64,000 nt of DNA from Hahella sp. CCB-MM4 (GCF_002260525.1 NZ_MRYI01000001.1:496001-560000), one strand, 5' to 3'; counted from the first letter of the stretch, positions 8,412 to 17,177 are shown. Notes: a model not told the origin generated them from the sequence alone. A program made the numbers and translations.

Positions 8412-9368
8412 TCACCCATATTGGTTCATGTAAAGCTCATAAATATCTTGGGCGCTGTTAAGACGTTCCCCATCCGCCGCTCCTCCGACCGCCGCTCTCT
8501 CATAGTCCCGGCGGAATACCATCATGGCTTCCTCAACTGATTCGGTTTTCTTCAGACTCTGGATAACCTGACCTTCTGATGGCGAGGACAATTCCTGCAT
8601 TAAAAAACCCAGATTAGCGGCAGAACTGCCGGGATCCATATTGTTCGCTTTGGCGTATTGGATCAGCCCATCCTTGCGCGACTCACCCCACTGCGCCCAA
8701 CCATAACCGGTATTATCCTGAACCCGGGCACCGGAAGGATCACCAAAGGCGTCGGGATTTGAGGCACCGCCTGAGAACTGCGAGAACTGATTCGCATGCG
8801 GATTCATTCCCGCACTCTCCATGTAGAGATTTCCAACGATGCCTGCCGCCTGCTCCGGGGTGAGCCCGTACTCTTTGATCAGCCGATTCATCACCTGTAC
8901 CGCCAACTGCTTGCCTTCGTCCTCAGACAACCGTCCTTCGGGCATTGTCGTACTGAATGAAGATGAGTCAATCGACGCGGTTTTGGAAGTTGTCGGGGGC
9001 GGACCAGATACTGACGATGGCTCCGTCACAGCATTCAGGGTATGTCCGCCTATATTTCCACTATTAGCTGCATTTCCACTATTGGCTGAATGACTAGAAG
9101 CACCAACCTGAATACTTGATGGGTTACTGTCTGACTGCCCGCCGGCGTTGGACCAGGAGTCCTGTCGAAGGATTGATCGGAGCTGAGCCATGATCATTTC
9201 GAGGAGTTCCTGCAATGCGTCTATATTTCCACCGTTCTTCGACAGTTCCTGATACTGCCGATTGAACTCCTGCCTGTAGCTTTCCAACAGTTGTGATACC
9301 TGAGTCCCTGGCTCCTGTTCTGAAATACCGTCCAGAGCAGAATTGAACTCTTTAATCGTCAGCGCCAT
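8412..9368 (-). CDS. Orphan phage tail-type lysozyme domain protein
   Basis: A 318-residue protein with no signal peptide. Residues 1-70 are helical and amphipathic; 71-150 are a Ser/Asn/Gly/Pro-rich linker with NSGNAANSGN; about 155-318 is a phage tail lysozyme domain (Phage_lysozyme2, PF18013). The domain shows PEQAAGIVGNLYMESAGMNP, where Glu184 is the expected catalytic residue, and GYGWAQW. The family cuts peptidoglycan and is usually found in phage tail tips or contractile injection particles. No phage, T3SS or T6SS gene is nearby. How it reaches the wall is unknown; a role as an exported effector or remnant tail-tip protein is inference. Confidence 0.75.
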   Translation of the reverse strand: MALTIKEFNSALDGISEQEPGTQVSQLLESYRQEFNRQYQELSKNGGNIDALQELLEMIMAQLRSILRQDSWSNAGGQSDSNPSSIQVGASSHSANSGNAANSGNIGGHTLNAVTEPSSVSGPPPTTSKTASIDSSSFSTTMPEGRLSEDEGKQLAVQVMNRLIKEYGLTPEQAAGIVGNLYMESAGMNPHANQFSQFSGGASNPDAFGDPSGARVQDNTGYGWAQWGESRKDGLIQYAKANNMDPGSSAANLGFLMQELSSPSEGQVIQSLKKTESVEEAMMVFRRDYERAAVGGAADGERLNSAQDIYELYMNQYG

Positions 9369-9475
9369 TTTTACTTACCTCGAACAAGATAGGATGAATG
9401 CCTCTTGTCTGATAGGTAACCCAGGACCAGTGGAAGTTTCCCTAGAATCTGCCGAGACCTGTCAATGGCTATTGG

Positions 9476-9943
9476 CTACACTTCCCCGACATCTATAGAG
9501 GTTTCAAATTTCTCCCTTCGAATCGATATCAGCGTTCGAAATTTCCTCATATTGGGATCCGCATACAGCACCTGCTCACAAAATGCCTCATAGGCAGGCA
9601 TGTCGGGCACCATCACAATCAGGACGAAATCTATTTCGCCGGTGACCTGATAGCATTGTTTGACCTCCGGAGAGGCTTGAACCCGCTTTGCGAATTCCTG
9701 GTTTACATGTCGCTGATCACTGACCAGCACCACTTCCACCACCATATGTAGGGATGGTCCAAAATGCTCGGGAGATAGGAGAGCGACCTTCTTGCTTATG
9801 TAGCCCTCATCCGTCAGGCGCTTCACCCTCTTTAAACACGCCGGTGGAGATAACCCGACGATTTCTGCCAGTTGTACATTGGTGAGACTGCAATCCAGTT
9901 GCAGTTGATTGAGTATCCGGCGGTCGATCCGATCCAACATCAT
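9476..9943 (-). CDS. Lrp/AsnC-family transcriptional regulator
   Basis: A 155-residue protein with an N-terminal helix-turn-helix (LDRIDRRILNQLQLDCSLTNVQLAEIVGLS, listed here in pieces: DRIDRRIL, TNVQLAEIVGLSPPAC) and a C-terminal RAM/AsnC ligand-binding domain (QCYQVTGEIDFVLIV). Lrp-type proteins bind amino acids or related metabolites. It is divergent from the nucleoside-recognition membrane protein with a 246-bp AT-rich gap, so that gene is the likely target. Two adjacent ATG codons give a one-residue ambiguity at the start. Confidence 0.9.
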   Translation of the reverse strand: MMLDRIDRRILNQLQLDCSLTNVQLAEIVGLSPPACLKRVKRLTDEGYISKKVALLSPEHFGPSLHMVVEVVLVSDQRHVNQEFAKRVQASPEVKQCYQVTGEIDFVLIVMVPDMPAYEAFCEQVLYADPNMRKFRTLISIRREKFETSIDVGEV

Positions 9944-10189
9944 CGAAATACCTTGAGATCCTTGCAGAAGTTGATGGGTTCATCCTGAGTCATGGATAAC
10001 AGCACCCGGTCTTGGTTAATAAAATTTCAAATTCAGGCAAAAAAACAAATTTTTGATAAAACAAATAGCCATTCTTGAGAAATTATTATCCGTCACTTTC
10101 CTACAATGTGAACCTTGCTGGCAATACTTTTCTTCATCAGGAACCCCGGGTTATCCCACAATTGATTTGTCACAAAGGACTTATTGGAA

Positions 10190-11167
10190 ATGACGAATGT
10201 ATTAAAAAGGCTGGGACAGGAAGGCAGGCAACTGTTCCTTGAGACGGCCAAAGTCTATTGGACCTTACTTAAGGTCATGGTACCCGCGCTGATTATTGTC
10301 AAGCTGCTGGACATGATGGGTGGCACGAAAATACTGGCTCAGCTCCTGTCCCCGTTCATGCAGCTGCTTGGATTACCAGACACCATAGGGTTGGTCTGGG
10401 CAGCCACTCTGCTGACCAACATGTACACCGGGATGCTGGTTTTTTTCAACCTACCCCTGGAACAGCCGCTGACGATCGCCCAGGCTACAGTTTTGGGATG
10501 TCTTATGCTTCTGGCTCACTCATTACCCATTGAGGGTGCGGTGGCCAAGACGGTAGGAGTCAACTGGCGGGCAACCTTAACCATCAGGATTGGTGGAGCC
10601 TTGTTGCTTGGAACTCTGGTCAACCTGAGCTATCGCTATTTTGATATTCTGCAGGAACCCAGTGTGATGCTGTGGCGGCCCGAAGGAACATTGGATACCA
10701 GCTTTAGCGGATGGGCATTGAATCAAATTCAGACCCTGTTATGGATATTCCCGATCATTCTATCGCTCCTGGGAATTCTTCGACTGTTGAGACTATTGGG
10801 CATTGAACGCCTGATTCATTTTCTGCTGTTTCCGGTATTGCGGGTTCTTGGCATCGGAAAAGCTGCAGCGAATGTCACTGTCATCGGAACCGTTCTGGGT
10901 CTGACATTTGGTGCGGGCTTGCTGATTCGGGAGGCCAAGTCCGGCCACATCAGCCAACGGGATATCTTTCTGACCCTGGGCTTTCTGGGTGTGTGTCACA
11001 GTGTGATCGAAGATACCATGCTGGTGATGTTGATGGGGGCTGATCTGTCTGGCGTGCTCTGGGCACGACTGATTTTCTCGGTGGTATTTATCGGGTGCAT
11101 CGCCAGGCTTTCCTTTGTTCGGCGAAAGTCGACAGAGATTCCGGCTGAGCTGGTGAATCAGGGGTAA
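10190..11167 (+). CDS. Nucleoside-recognition (Gate) domain membrane protein
   Basis: A 325-residue inner-membrane protein with two homologous halves, each with the nucleoside-recognition/Gate pattern (PF07670) also seen in SpmA/SpmB and nucleoside transporters. ATG 10190 is chosen with AGGA about 11 bases upstream; the frame extends to a TTG at 10184. About eight hydrophobic segments are visible, and the second half repeats VIGTVLGLTFGAGLLIREA with SVIEDTMLV. Transport of a nucleoside, nucleobase or related small molecule is suggested by family only. Likely controlled by the divergent Lrp-type regulator. Confidence 0.8.
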   Translation: MTNVLKRLGQEGRQLFLETAKVYWTLLKVMVPALIIVKLLDMMGGTKILAQLLSPFMQLLGLPDTIGLVWAATLLTNMYTGMLVFFNLPLEQPLTIAQATVLGCLMLLAHSLPIEGAVAKTVGVNWRATLTIRIGGALLLGTLVNLSYRYFDILQEPSVMLWRPEGTLDTSFSGWALNQIQTLLWIFPIILSLLGILRLLRLLGIERLIHFLLFPVLRVLGIGKAAANVTVIGTVLGLTFGAGLLIREAKSGHISQRDIFLTLGFLGVCHSVIEDTMLVMLMGADLSGVLWARLIFSVVFIGCIARLSFVRRKSTEIPAELVNQG

Positions 11168-11195
11168 CGAGACATCGGTGGTCTTTGGCCGCAAT

Positions 11196-11282
11196 AACCT
11201 GTCGAGTGCTCTGCCGTAACCTCTTGAAGGCTCCGCAGATTTGTCGAAGACTCAGCAATGAGTCTCGACAGGTTCAGCGGAG
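11196..11282. repeat. Structured intergenic element with nested and competing stems
   Basis: AACCTGTCGAG at 11196-11206 is the exact complement of CTCGACAGGTT at 11264-11274. Inside lies a second hairpin: AGACTCA and TGAGTCT around a GCAA loop, extended by GTCG/CGAC (11243-11269), with outer arms CTCCGC 11231-11236 and GCGGAG 11277-11282. The two foldings exclude each other in part. It resembles the dispersed palindromic elements of proteobacterial chromosomes. It follows the nucleoside-recognition gene and may end or protect its mRNA. Confidence 0.5.
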
Positions 11283-11362
11283 CGTCTCCTGGATATCACT
11301 GGACAAGGATTATTTGAGCAGACAAGCGTAACTATGCTTCAACTTGCGACTTTCCCAGTCCT

Positions 11363-11542
11363 CTATCCTTTTTCTAATTTTTCCTTCACCCCGCGAATTT
11401 CGGCCAGTTTTTCTTCCAGCAGCTGTTCTAGCTTGATCAGCTTCTGGCGGGCCGATTCATCTTTACGGTGCTCATATAACTGAGTAAAAGTCCTGGTTAC
11501 CTCTGTCAGAATGGGATGCAGTTTTTCATATTCTTCGGACAT
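11363..11542 (-). CDS. Small charged coiled-coil protein (59 residues)
   Basis: ATG 11542 is preceded by GGAGAG with a 5-base gap and opens a 59-residue frame ending at TAG. The product has no signal or membrane segment. Residues 30-58 (ARQKLIKLEQLLEEKLAEIR and on) form an ideal amphipathic heptad helix; the N-terminal half, EEYEKLHPILTEVTRTFTQLY, is helical as well. It is short enough to be missed by length filters. Function unknown; a dimerising helper or regulator is possible. Its own strong ribosome site and clean composition argue that it is real. Confidence 0.65.
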   Translation of the reverse strand: MSEEYEKLHPILTEVTRTFTQLYEHRKDESARQKLIKLEQLLEEKLAEIRGVKEKLEKG

Positions 11543-11717
11543 GGATACTCTCCAAAACCTTAGGGCTATTGATCCTTATATAGGCCCGAATCAAGGTGTT
11601 TGTCCAGGCGAAAACCTGACAACTTTTTCATAAAGCAGTGCCTATTAATCAAAACGAACAGACGATCTATAAGGGCCAAGCCACTGGGATTCCGGCGAAT
11701 CCTCCTACGAAAAAGAC

Positions 11718-12620
11718 CTAAACCGATTGGGAAAGATGGTGAACAAAAAAATCCACTGCAGCTTTCACCTTGGGCACCACATACTTCGGCTTCTGATAGA
11801 GCAAGTAGATTCCCAGGTTCGGAGCCTGGGAAACATGTAACGAGTGATCCAATTGCAAAACCTGGAGTTCATCAACCAAGCCTGTTTTGATCGCCCAGTT
11901 GGGCATAAGCGCCATTCCTTCCCCGTTTTGTGCCCATTGCCGCATAATTTTGGCAGAGTTGGTAATCAATGCCGGCTGCACCACAACCGCCTGCCAACGA
12001 CCATTCATCTGAACCTGCCAATGTAATACCTGGTCTTGGGTACGGTAGAAAATTGCCTTATGGTCCGCCAGCTCCGCCACAGATTTCGGAGTGCCATACT
12101 TCGCGGTATAAGCTGGTGACACGACCAGGGAGAAGTTATTGTCGTCGATGTGTTTTGCAATGATCCGTTCATCGGGTATACGACCGGCCCGAATGGCAAT
12201 ATCGACATTGTCCCGGTGGATGTCGACAACCCTGTCGGTCAGGTCCAGGTCGATCAGAATTTTCGGGTATTGGGTCTGGAGTTCAGGCAAAAGTGGCGCA
12301 ATTCTGTTTTCACCGTATGAAAGGCTGCAGCTGATGTGCAATGTTCCTGACGGCTCCAGTTGGTAATTCGATACCAGCTCATCAGCACTATCCAGGCTAC
12401 CCAATACCTGTCGGCAGTGCTGTTGGTAGATTTCCCCAATCTCCGTCAGACGAACCATGCGTGTCGTCCGGTGCAGTAATCTGGCCCCCAATGCTTCCTC
12501 CAGAGACTGGATCTGGCGGGTCACACTAGAAACCGGAACATCAAAGAACCGGGCAGTCTCAGTAAAACTACCGAACCTCCCCACATGATCAAAAAAGCGC
12601 AAGGCTTTGAGTTTGTCTAT
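11718..12620 (-). CDS. LysR-family regulator with apparent AUA start codon
   Basis: The protein is a typical LysR regulator: N-terminal helix-turn-helix (GSFTETARFFDVPVSSVTRQ) and a substrate-binding domain. The normal family beginning, M-D-K-L-K-A-L-R-F-F, is present except that the first codon reads ATA (12620-12618). GAGGAG lies 7 bases upstream of it, and an in-frame TAG sits just before that ribosome site, so no ATG or GTG start exists upstream. The only conventional alternative is TTG 12602, which would delete the first six residues and put the ribosome site about 25 bases away. Either AUA initiates translation or the start has been mutated. The gene is divergent from the MDR reductase gene, its likely target. 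Confidence 0.8.
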   Translation of the reverse strand: MDKLKALRFFDHVGRFGSFTETARFFDVPVSSVTRQIQSLEEALGARLLHRTTRMVRLTEIGEIYQQHCRQVLGSLDSADELVSNYQLEPSGTLHISCSLSYGENRIAPLLPELQTQYPKILIDLDLTDRVVDIHRDNVDIAIRAGRIPDERIIAKHIDDNNFSLVVSPAYTAKYGTPKSVAELADHKAIFYRTQDQVLHWQVQMNGRWQAVVVQPALITNSAKIMRQWAQNGEGMALMPNWAIKTGLVDELQVLQLDHSLHVSQAPNLGIYLLYQKPKYVVPKVKAAVDFFVHHLSQSV

Positions 12621-12694
12621 CTTCTGGCTCCTCTATTTTTTGTTTTCTCTTATTTCTCGCTTCCTATTTCTTTCTCTGCCACTTTGGCTCTCTC

Positions 12695-12724
12695 TTTTTC
12701 TTTTTCTTTTTCTTTTTCTTTTTC
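12695..12724. repeat. Hexanucleotide tandem repeat (TTTTTC)5
   Basis: Five perfect copies of TTTTTC inside a long pyrimidine-only tract (about 12616-12728) between the divergent LysR and MDR reductase genes. On the LysR strand it is (GAAAAA)5, starting about 75 bases upstream of the start codon. Copy-number change would alter promoter spacing. Confidence 0.9.
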
Positions 12725-12896
12725 TTATCGGGTTCCCAAAGCAAATCCTGCCTTGATCCTCATTATTGCCATTTTTGCAAAAGTAATTTGAATTTTAGCA
12801 TGTTTATCTTTTGTACCGACAATAATTAAGCTATGCATCAATTAACCGACGTATCAACAACTGATTTAAATGGTCAATCACACATTGAGGCCTTCT

Positions 12897-13889
12897 ATGA
12901 ATTACAAAGCCGTCAAACTGGTCAAAAGACCGGAAACCAATATTGAACCCGATAACTTTTCCCTTGTGGAGCTGGAAACATCCGAGATCCGGGACGGAGA
13001 AATCCTGATCAAACAGACCCATATGTCTCTGGATCCTGCCATGCGGGGATGGATGAGTGCAGCCACCGACAGCTACATCGCTCCGGTAGAACTGGGCGAT
13101 ATCATGCGCTCCAGCGGTGTGGGAGAGGTGGTTGAATCGAAGAATGATCAGTTCCCAGTCGGAGCAAAGGTCGCCGGGATGTTCGGCTGGACCGAGTATC
13201 TGGTCAGCAACGGTACGGGCGTTTCCCTGATGCCCCCCGAATTACCGGCGGAAGCGATTCTCTCCGTATTGGCTCTTCCGGGTGTCACTGCCTATCACGG
13301 TTTAATGGAAATCGCTAAACCCAAAGCAGGTGAAACGTTATTGGTCTCAGGCGCAGCAGGCTCTGTAGGTTCCATTGTCGGTCAGATTGCCAAAGCGGAA
13401 GGATTACGAGTCATTGGAGTTGCAGGTTCCGACGAGAAGTGTCGCTGGCTGACAGAAGAATTGGGCTTTGATGCTGCCATCAATTACAAAACGGCCGATC
13501 TTGAAACAGCTGTCAGGGAAGCCGCTCCCAACGGAATTGATATCTATTTCGAAAACACCGGTGGTCCAATCCAACATGCGGCCTTTGCCAATATGAACAC
13601 CTTCGGTCGTATTGTGGTTTGTGGGGTGATTTCAGATTACAACTCGACAACACCGGCAGCAGGTCCAAGCTGGGTCCACGTGGTGAAAAAGCGTCTGTCT
13701 ATCCAGGGATTTGCCATGCCGGATCAGTTTCACCGCTTTGGAGAACTATCCCAAAAAGTTGGCGCTTATCTGATGAAAGGACAAATCCAATACCGCAGCC
13801 ATGTACTGGAAGGGTTGGAAAGCGCCATCGAGGGCATCAACCTACTGTTTACCGGTGCCAATGAAGGCAAGTTGATTGTGAAGTTATAA
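12897..13889 (+). CDS. NADP-dependent MDR-family oxidoreductase (curcumin/zinc-free quinone reductase-like)
   Basis: A 330-residue medium-chain reductase of the zinc-independent PTGR/CurA group. ATG 12897 with GAGG 6 bases upstream is preferred to the upstream ATG 12870. Residues MSLDPAMRGWM are the group's N-terminal signature, and VSGAAGSVGSIVGQIAK is the Rossmann AxxGxxG nucleotide loop. It reduces alpha,beta-unsaturated carbonyls or quinones with NADPH. Divergent LysR regulator next door. Confidence 0.88.
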   Translation: MNYKAVKLVKRPETNIEPDNFSLVELETSEIRDGEILIKQTHMSLDPAMRGWMSAATDSYIAPVELGDIMRSSGVGEVVESKNDQFPVGAKVAGMFGWTEYLVSNGTGVSLMPPELPAEAILSVLALPGVTAYHGLMEIAKPKAGETLLVSGAAGSVGSIVGQIAKAEGLRVIGVAGSDEKCRWLTEELGFDAAINYKTADLETAVREAAPNGIDIYFENTGGPIQHAAFANMNTFGRIVVCGVISDYNSTTPAAGPSWVHVVKKRLSIQGFAMPDQFHRFGELSQKVGAYLMKGQIQYRSHVLEGLESAIEGINLLFTGANEGKLIVKL

Positions 13890-13998
13890 CAGGATCAATA
13901 GGCAGCGCCGACAGAAAAGCCAGGACAGACACGGCAATAAGGATTACACTCAGACCCTTGTTGTCATCTGCTTCTGGCTTACCTTCCACGATTCATCT

Positions 13999-15183
13999 AT
14001 GCAAGTGTCCTCTGACAGCCCTCTAAAAAGATACCGAGACCTGGTCAATAGTGCCGCGGTCAGTGACGATCCGGCTCAGGAAGAAGCACTGAAAGCGTTG
14101 GATCAGCTCTACCAGGAATTGCACCACCTTTCCCACCGTCGAAGTATCATTCGCCCTGCCGGTAACGTTATAAAGGGGCTATACCTGTGGGGGAAGGTCG
14201 GTAGAGGGAAAACTTTTCTCGTGGATCTCTTCGTTCAATCCCTGAATTCAGAGAAATGTCTGCGCCTACACTTCCACCATTTTATGGCCATGGTCCATCA
14301 ACAGCTTAATCAGTACAAAGGCGAGGCGGACCCGCTGAAGATCATTGCACGAAACCTCTCCCGGCAATATCAAGTATTATGCTTTGACGAATTTTTCGTC
14401 TCAGATATCGGCGATGCCATGCTATTGGGCAGGCTCATGCAATACCTGTTCAGTTTCAAAGTCGTACTGGTGGCTACCAGCAATACTCCCCCGGAAAATC
14501 TGTATCAAGATGGATTGCAACGAGCCCGGTTTCTGCCTGCCATCGATGCAATCTGCGCCCACACCCGGAGCATTCATTTATCGGGACAGCAGGATCATCG
14601 AGAACGCCATCAAGCATTGGATGATATTTATTTCGTCGTCAATGATGCCGTCCAGGCACAAGCAACCAGAGATCAGCTACTGAAACACCACGACTTACCG
14701 GCCTCAGAGGGTACGACAACGGCAATCTCAATTCTTGGCAGAGAGATTCCCTATATTTCACGGACCCGGCATCATATCTGTTTTGAGTTTACACAATTGT
14801 GTGAAGGCCCTCGAAGTCATCTGGACTATATGGAGATCGCCAACCAGTTTGAAACCGTGGTGCTTTTGAATGTCCCCCCGTTGAGTGGCCCGGCCTACGA
14901 ACGCATTAAAGCCAGAGGGACGGAAGACGGCAGTGTCGGTTCCGGTGAAACCGGTGAACGGGAAGTCATGCTGTCCCGCCGTGACGATGCCGCCCGCCGT
15001 TTTATAGCCCTGATAGACGAGCTTTATGACCAGCGCGTCAGACTCTTTCTCACCAGTGAAGTACCTCTTCATGAGCTGTACACCCAAGGCAGCCTTCAGT
15101 TCGAGTTTGAGCGGGCCCGAAGCCGCTTGATGGAGATGGGCTCATCTCTCTACGTTTCATCATCCTGCGGCTCATCTATCTAG
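13999..15183 (+). CDS. zapE: ZapE/AFG1-family ATPase
   Basis: A 394-residue P-loop ATPase of the AFG1/LACE1 type. Walker A GKVGRGKT at residues 65-72, Walker B VLCFDEF, and sensor region VVLVATSNTPPENLY with QRARFLPAI are all present. E. coli ZapE acts at the division ring and has about 375 residues. The C-terminal tail (SLYVSSSCGSSI) is encoded by a degenerate tandem repeat that runs on past the stop codon, so the natural end may have been nearer RSRLMEMG. Confidence 0.9.
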   Translation: MQVSSDSPLKRYRDLVNSAAVSDDPAQEEALKALDQLYQELHHLSHRRSIIRPAGNVIKGLYLWGKVGRGKTFLVDLFVQSLNSEKCLRLHFHHFMAMVHQQLNQYKGEADPLKIIARNLSRQYQVLCFDEFFVSDIGDAMLLGRLMQYLFSFKVVLVATSNTPPENLYQDGLQRARFLPAIDAICAHTRSIHLSGQQDHRERHQALDDIYFVVNDAVQAQATRDQLLKHHDLPASEGTTTAISILGREIPYISRTRHHICFEFTQLCEGPRSHLDYMEIANQFETVVLLNVPPLSGPAYERIKARGTEDGSVGSGETGEREVMLSRRDDAARRFIALIDELYDQRVRLFLTSEVPLHELYTQGSLQFEFERARSRLMEMGSSLYVSSSCGSSI

Positions 15184-15212
15184 TCTCATTGTCCTGCGGC
15201 CCATCTTTCTGC
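15139..15212. repeat. Degenerate 30-bp tandem repeat at the zapE 3' end
   Basis: Two units of 30 and 29 bp (15139-15168, 15169-15197), both beginning GGCTCATCT and ending TCCTGC, followed by a half unit GGCCCATCTTTCTGC. The zapE stop lies inside unit 2. Confidence 0.7.
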
Positions 15213-15231
15213 GATGAAGATTCACGATGCC

Positions 15232-16038
15232 TCAGGACTTGGTGGTACTCAGAATCAGCACCGGCATGTTGAATTCCACCTGACCATCAGCGACCAGGAA
15301 TGGCTGAAATGACTCTTCTGCCTCCTCTGCCAGACGTTCGAACTGTTCACTATCGAGCAACCCTCCTAAAGTCCAGACACAGGCTCTCTCTGTGGAGACC
15401 AGCGCTTGGACAGAGGGGAATCTGACCTTCCCGTCATGACGAGCCACGTTCAAATCCGGGTAACGGGACACATGAATCCCAGCAGACTCCGCACGTTCCA
15501 ACAGCAGCGAACGGTCTCCGCAACTGAACGGTGCTCTGAACGATTGCGCAATGTCCTCACCAAATAAGCGACTTAACAGTTCAGCCAAAACCGCATACCC
15601 CGGCGAATGATCCAGAGCATCGCACACCGCCACGGCAAGACGCCCTCCAGGTTTGAGAACCCGCATCATTTCCTTCAATGCCGTCACTTGGTTTTCAAAA
15701 AACATAAATCCAAATTGACTGACCACCACATCAAAACTCTCATCCTGAAAAGGCAACTCTTCCGCGCTTCCTTGTCGCCAATCTATTGTGGGTTTCTTAT
15801 CACGGGCAACAGCCAGCATATCCTCATTAATATCGAGTCCTGTGACCAGATGCCCCCCACCTGTACTGTCTGCCGCATGGCAGGTCAGTGCGCCGGTGCC
15901 GCAAGCCACATCCAATACCAGATTACCGGGGGAAATGCCCGCTTCACGTACCATGACACGCCCCCATTGTCCGAAAAGTGCGGGAACAAAATGCCGGTCA
16001 TAGATTTCTGCGGGGGGCCCTGAAAATGTTGCATTCAT
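15232..16038 (-). CDS. Class I SAM-dependent methyltransferase
   Basis: A 268-residue methyltransferase of the UbiE/MenG-like type. Motif I is LDVACGTGALTC, followed by the acidic TGLDIN strand end and EELPFQDESFDVVVSQFGFMFF, then MMRVLKPGGRLAV. SAM binding is secure; the acceptor is not. It is divergent from the GlxA-type regulator with a 116-bp gap, so it may be that regulator's target. Confidence 0.85.
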   Translation of the reverse strand: MNATFSGPPAEIYDRHFVPALFGQWGRVMVREAGISPGNLVLDVACGTGALTCHAADSTGGGHLVTGLDINEDMLAVARDKKPTIDWRQGSAEELPFQDESFDVVVSQFGFMFFENQVTALKEMMRVLKPGGRLAVAVCDALDHSPGYAVLAELLSRLFGEDIAQSFRAPFSCGDRSLLLERAESAGIHVSRYPDLNVARHDGKVRFPSVQALVSTERACVWTLGGLLDSEQFERLAEEAEESFQPFLVADGQVEFNMPVLILSTTKS

Positions 16039-16154
16039 CGAATACCTCCTTCCTTTAGATGGGAGTTTTAAGGTTTAGAATGCCGTTTGTGATGGGCGCT
16101 GATAAGAGGCAGAATGTGCAAAACCGAGGCATTTTTGCCATTCGGAGAAGGAAA

Positions 16155-17177
16155 ATGTCCCCAAAGCAGATTATCGATATCAGCCTCGTAGCAACCCCGG
16201 AAGTCGATGCCTCCGCCCTGACGGGTCTTCATGGTGTACTCAGCTCCTTCGGCCACATGGTTCCCGGTCCGGTATCTTTTAAACCACGAGTTGTCTCACC
16301 TGATGCAGTCTGGAGAAATATAAAGGCGCCGGGACAGGTCATCAAGAATGTCATGGGCATGCCCTTACCATTGCAGTCCCGTCTTAGCGATGTCAAACAA
16401 ACAGATGTGTTGCTGATTCCCTCCCTGTATCTGCTGACTCCGGAATGGCCAGGTAATCCGTATCCGGATCTCACCGAGTGGATTCTCCGCATGCACCGGC
16501 AAGGCACCTTGATCTGTTCTGCCTGTACCGGCGCAATGCTACTGGCTGAAACGGGATTGCTGGACGGTTATGAAGCCACTCAACACTGGGCTTTTGAAAG
16601 ACTGTTCATGACTCATTTCCCTAAAGTCAGGCTCAATATCAGCAAAGTGCTGATTGCCACTGGAGCCGACAGCCGGATTATCATGTCAGGCGCTTCAGCG
16701 GCCTGGCATGACTTATTGATCTATCTGATCTCACGCTATGCCGGCCCCCATGCCGCCCAGACCTGTGCCAAGTTTTTTCTGCTCAATACGCACAGTGACG
16801 GGCAAGCGCCCTACGTGATATTTCAGGCCAACTCCCAACACGGCGATGCCATTATTCAATCAGCCCAACAATGGCTGCACGAAAACAGCCGACACCCCAA
16901 CCCGGTTGAACATGTGCAAACAGTTTCCGGTATTTCCGTACGCACCTTCAGCCGCCGTTTCCAGAAAGCCACAGGGTTATCCCCTATCAATTACGTTCAA
17001 AGGCTCAGGATTGAAAACGCCAAGTATCTGCTGGAAACCAAAAGCGATGCCATAGATGCCATCAGTTGGAAGGTGGGATACGAGGACCCGGCGTTTTTTC
17101 GCAGATTATTCAAGCGACTCACCGGCATGACTCCCGGCGCTTATAGACGGAAATTTCAACCAGGCGAGATGATATAG
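16155..17177 (+). CDS. GlxA-family regulator (DJ-1/PfpI domain plus AraC helix-turn-helix)
   Basis: A 340-residue protein. The frame opens at 16059, but ATG 16155 has GGAGAAGG just upstream and gives the normal family start (MSPKQIIDISLVATPE). Residues about 1-200 form a class I glutamine-amidotransferase-like domain with CSACTGAMLLAETGLLDG and ATQHW; about 230-330 form two AraC helix-turn-helix motifs ending YEDPAFFRRLFKRLTGMTPGAYR. Relatives sense amine or carnitine-type metabolites, but no neighbour supports that here. Confidence 0.88.
   Translation: MSPKQIIDISLVATPEVDASALTGLHGVLSSFGHMVPGPVSFKPRVVSPDAVWRNIKAPGQVIKNVMGMPLPLQSRLSDVKQTDVLLIPSLYLLTPEWPGNPYPDLTEWILRMHRQGTLICSACTGAMLLAETGLLDGYEATQHWAFERLFMTHFPKVRLNISKVLIATGADSRIIMSGASAAWHDLLIYLISRYAGPHAAQTCAKFFLLNTHSDGQAPYVIFQANSQHGDAIIQSAQQWLHENSRHPNPVEHVQTVSGISVRTFSRRFQKATGLSPINYVQRLRIENAKYLLETKSDAIDAISWKVGYEDPAFFRRLFKRLTGMTPGAYRRKFQPGEMI

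Noticed and set aside
8412-9368. Prophage remnant
   Set aside because: Flanking genes are ordinary chromosomal ones and no other phage gene is seen; left as an orphan domain.
11600-11890. Plus-strand frame of 96 codons
   Set aside because: Overlaps the 3' end of the LysR gene on the other strand with no ribosome site.
12600-12602. TTG 12602 as the LysR start
   Set aside because: It would cut off six conserved residues and sits about 25 bases from the ribosome site; the AUA at 12620 fits better.
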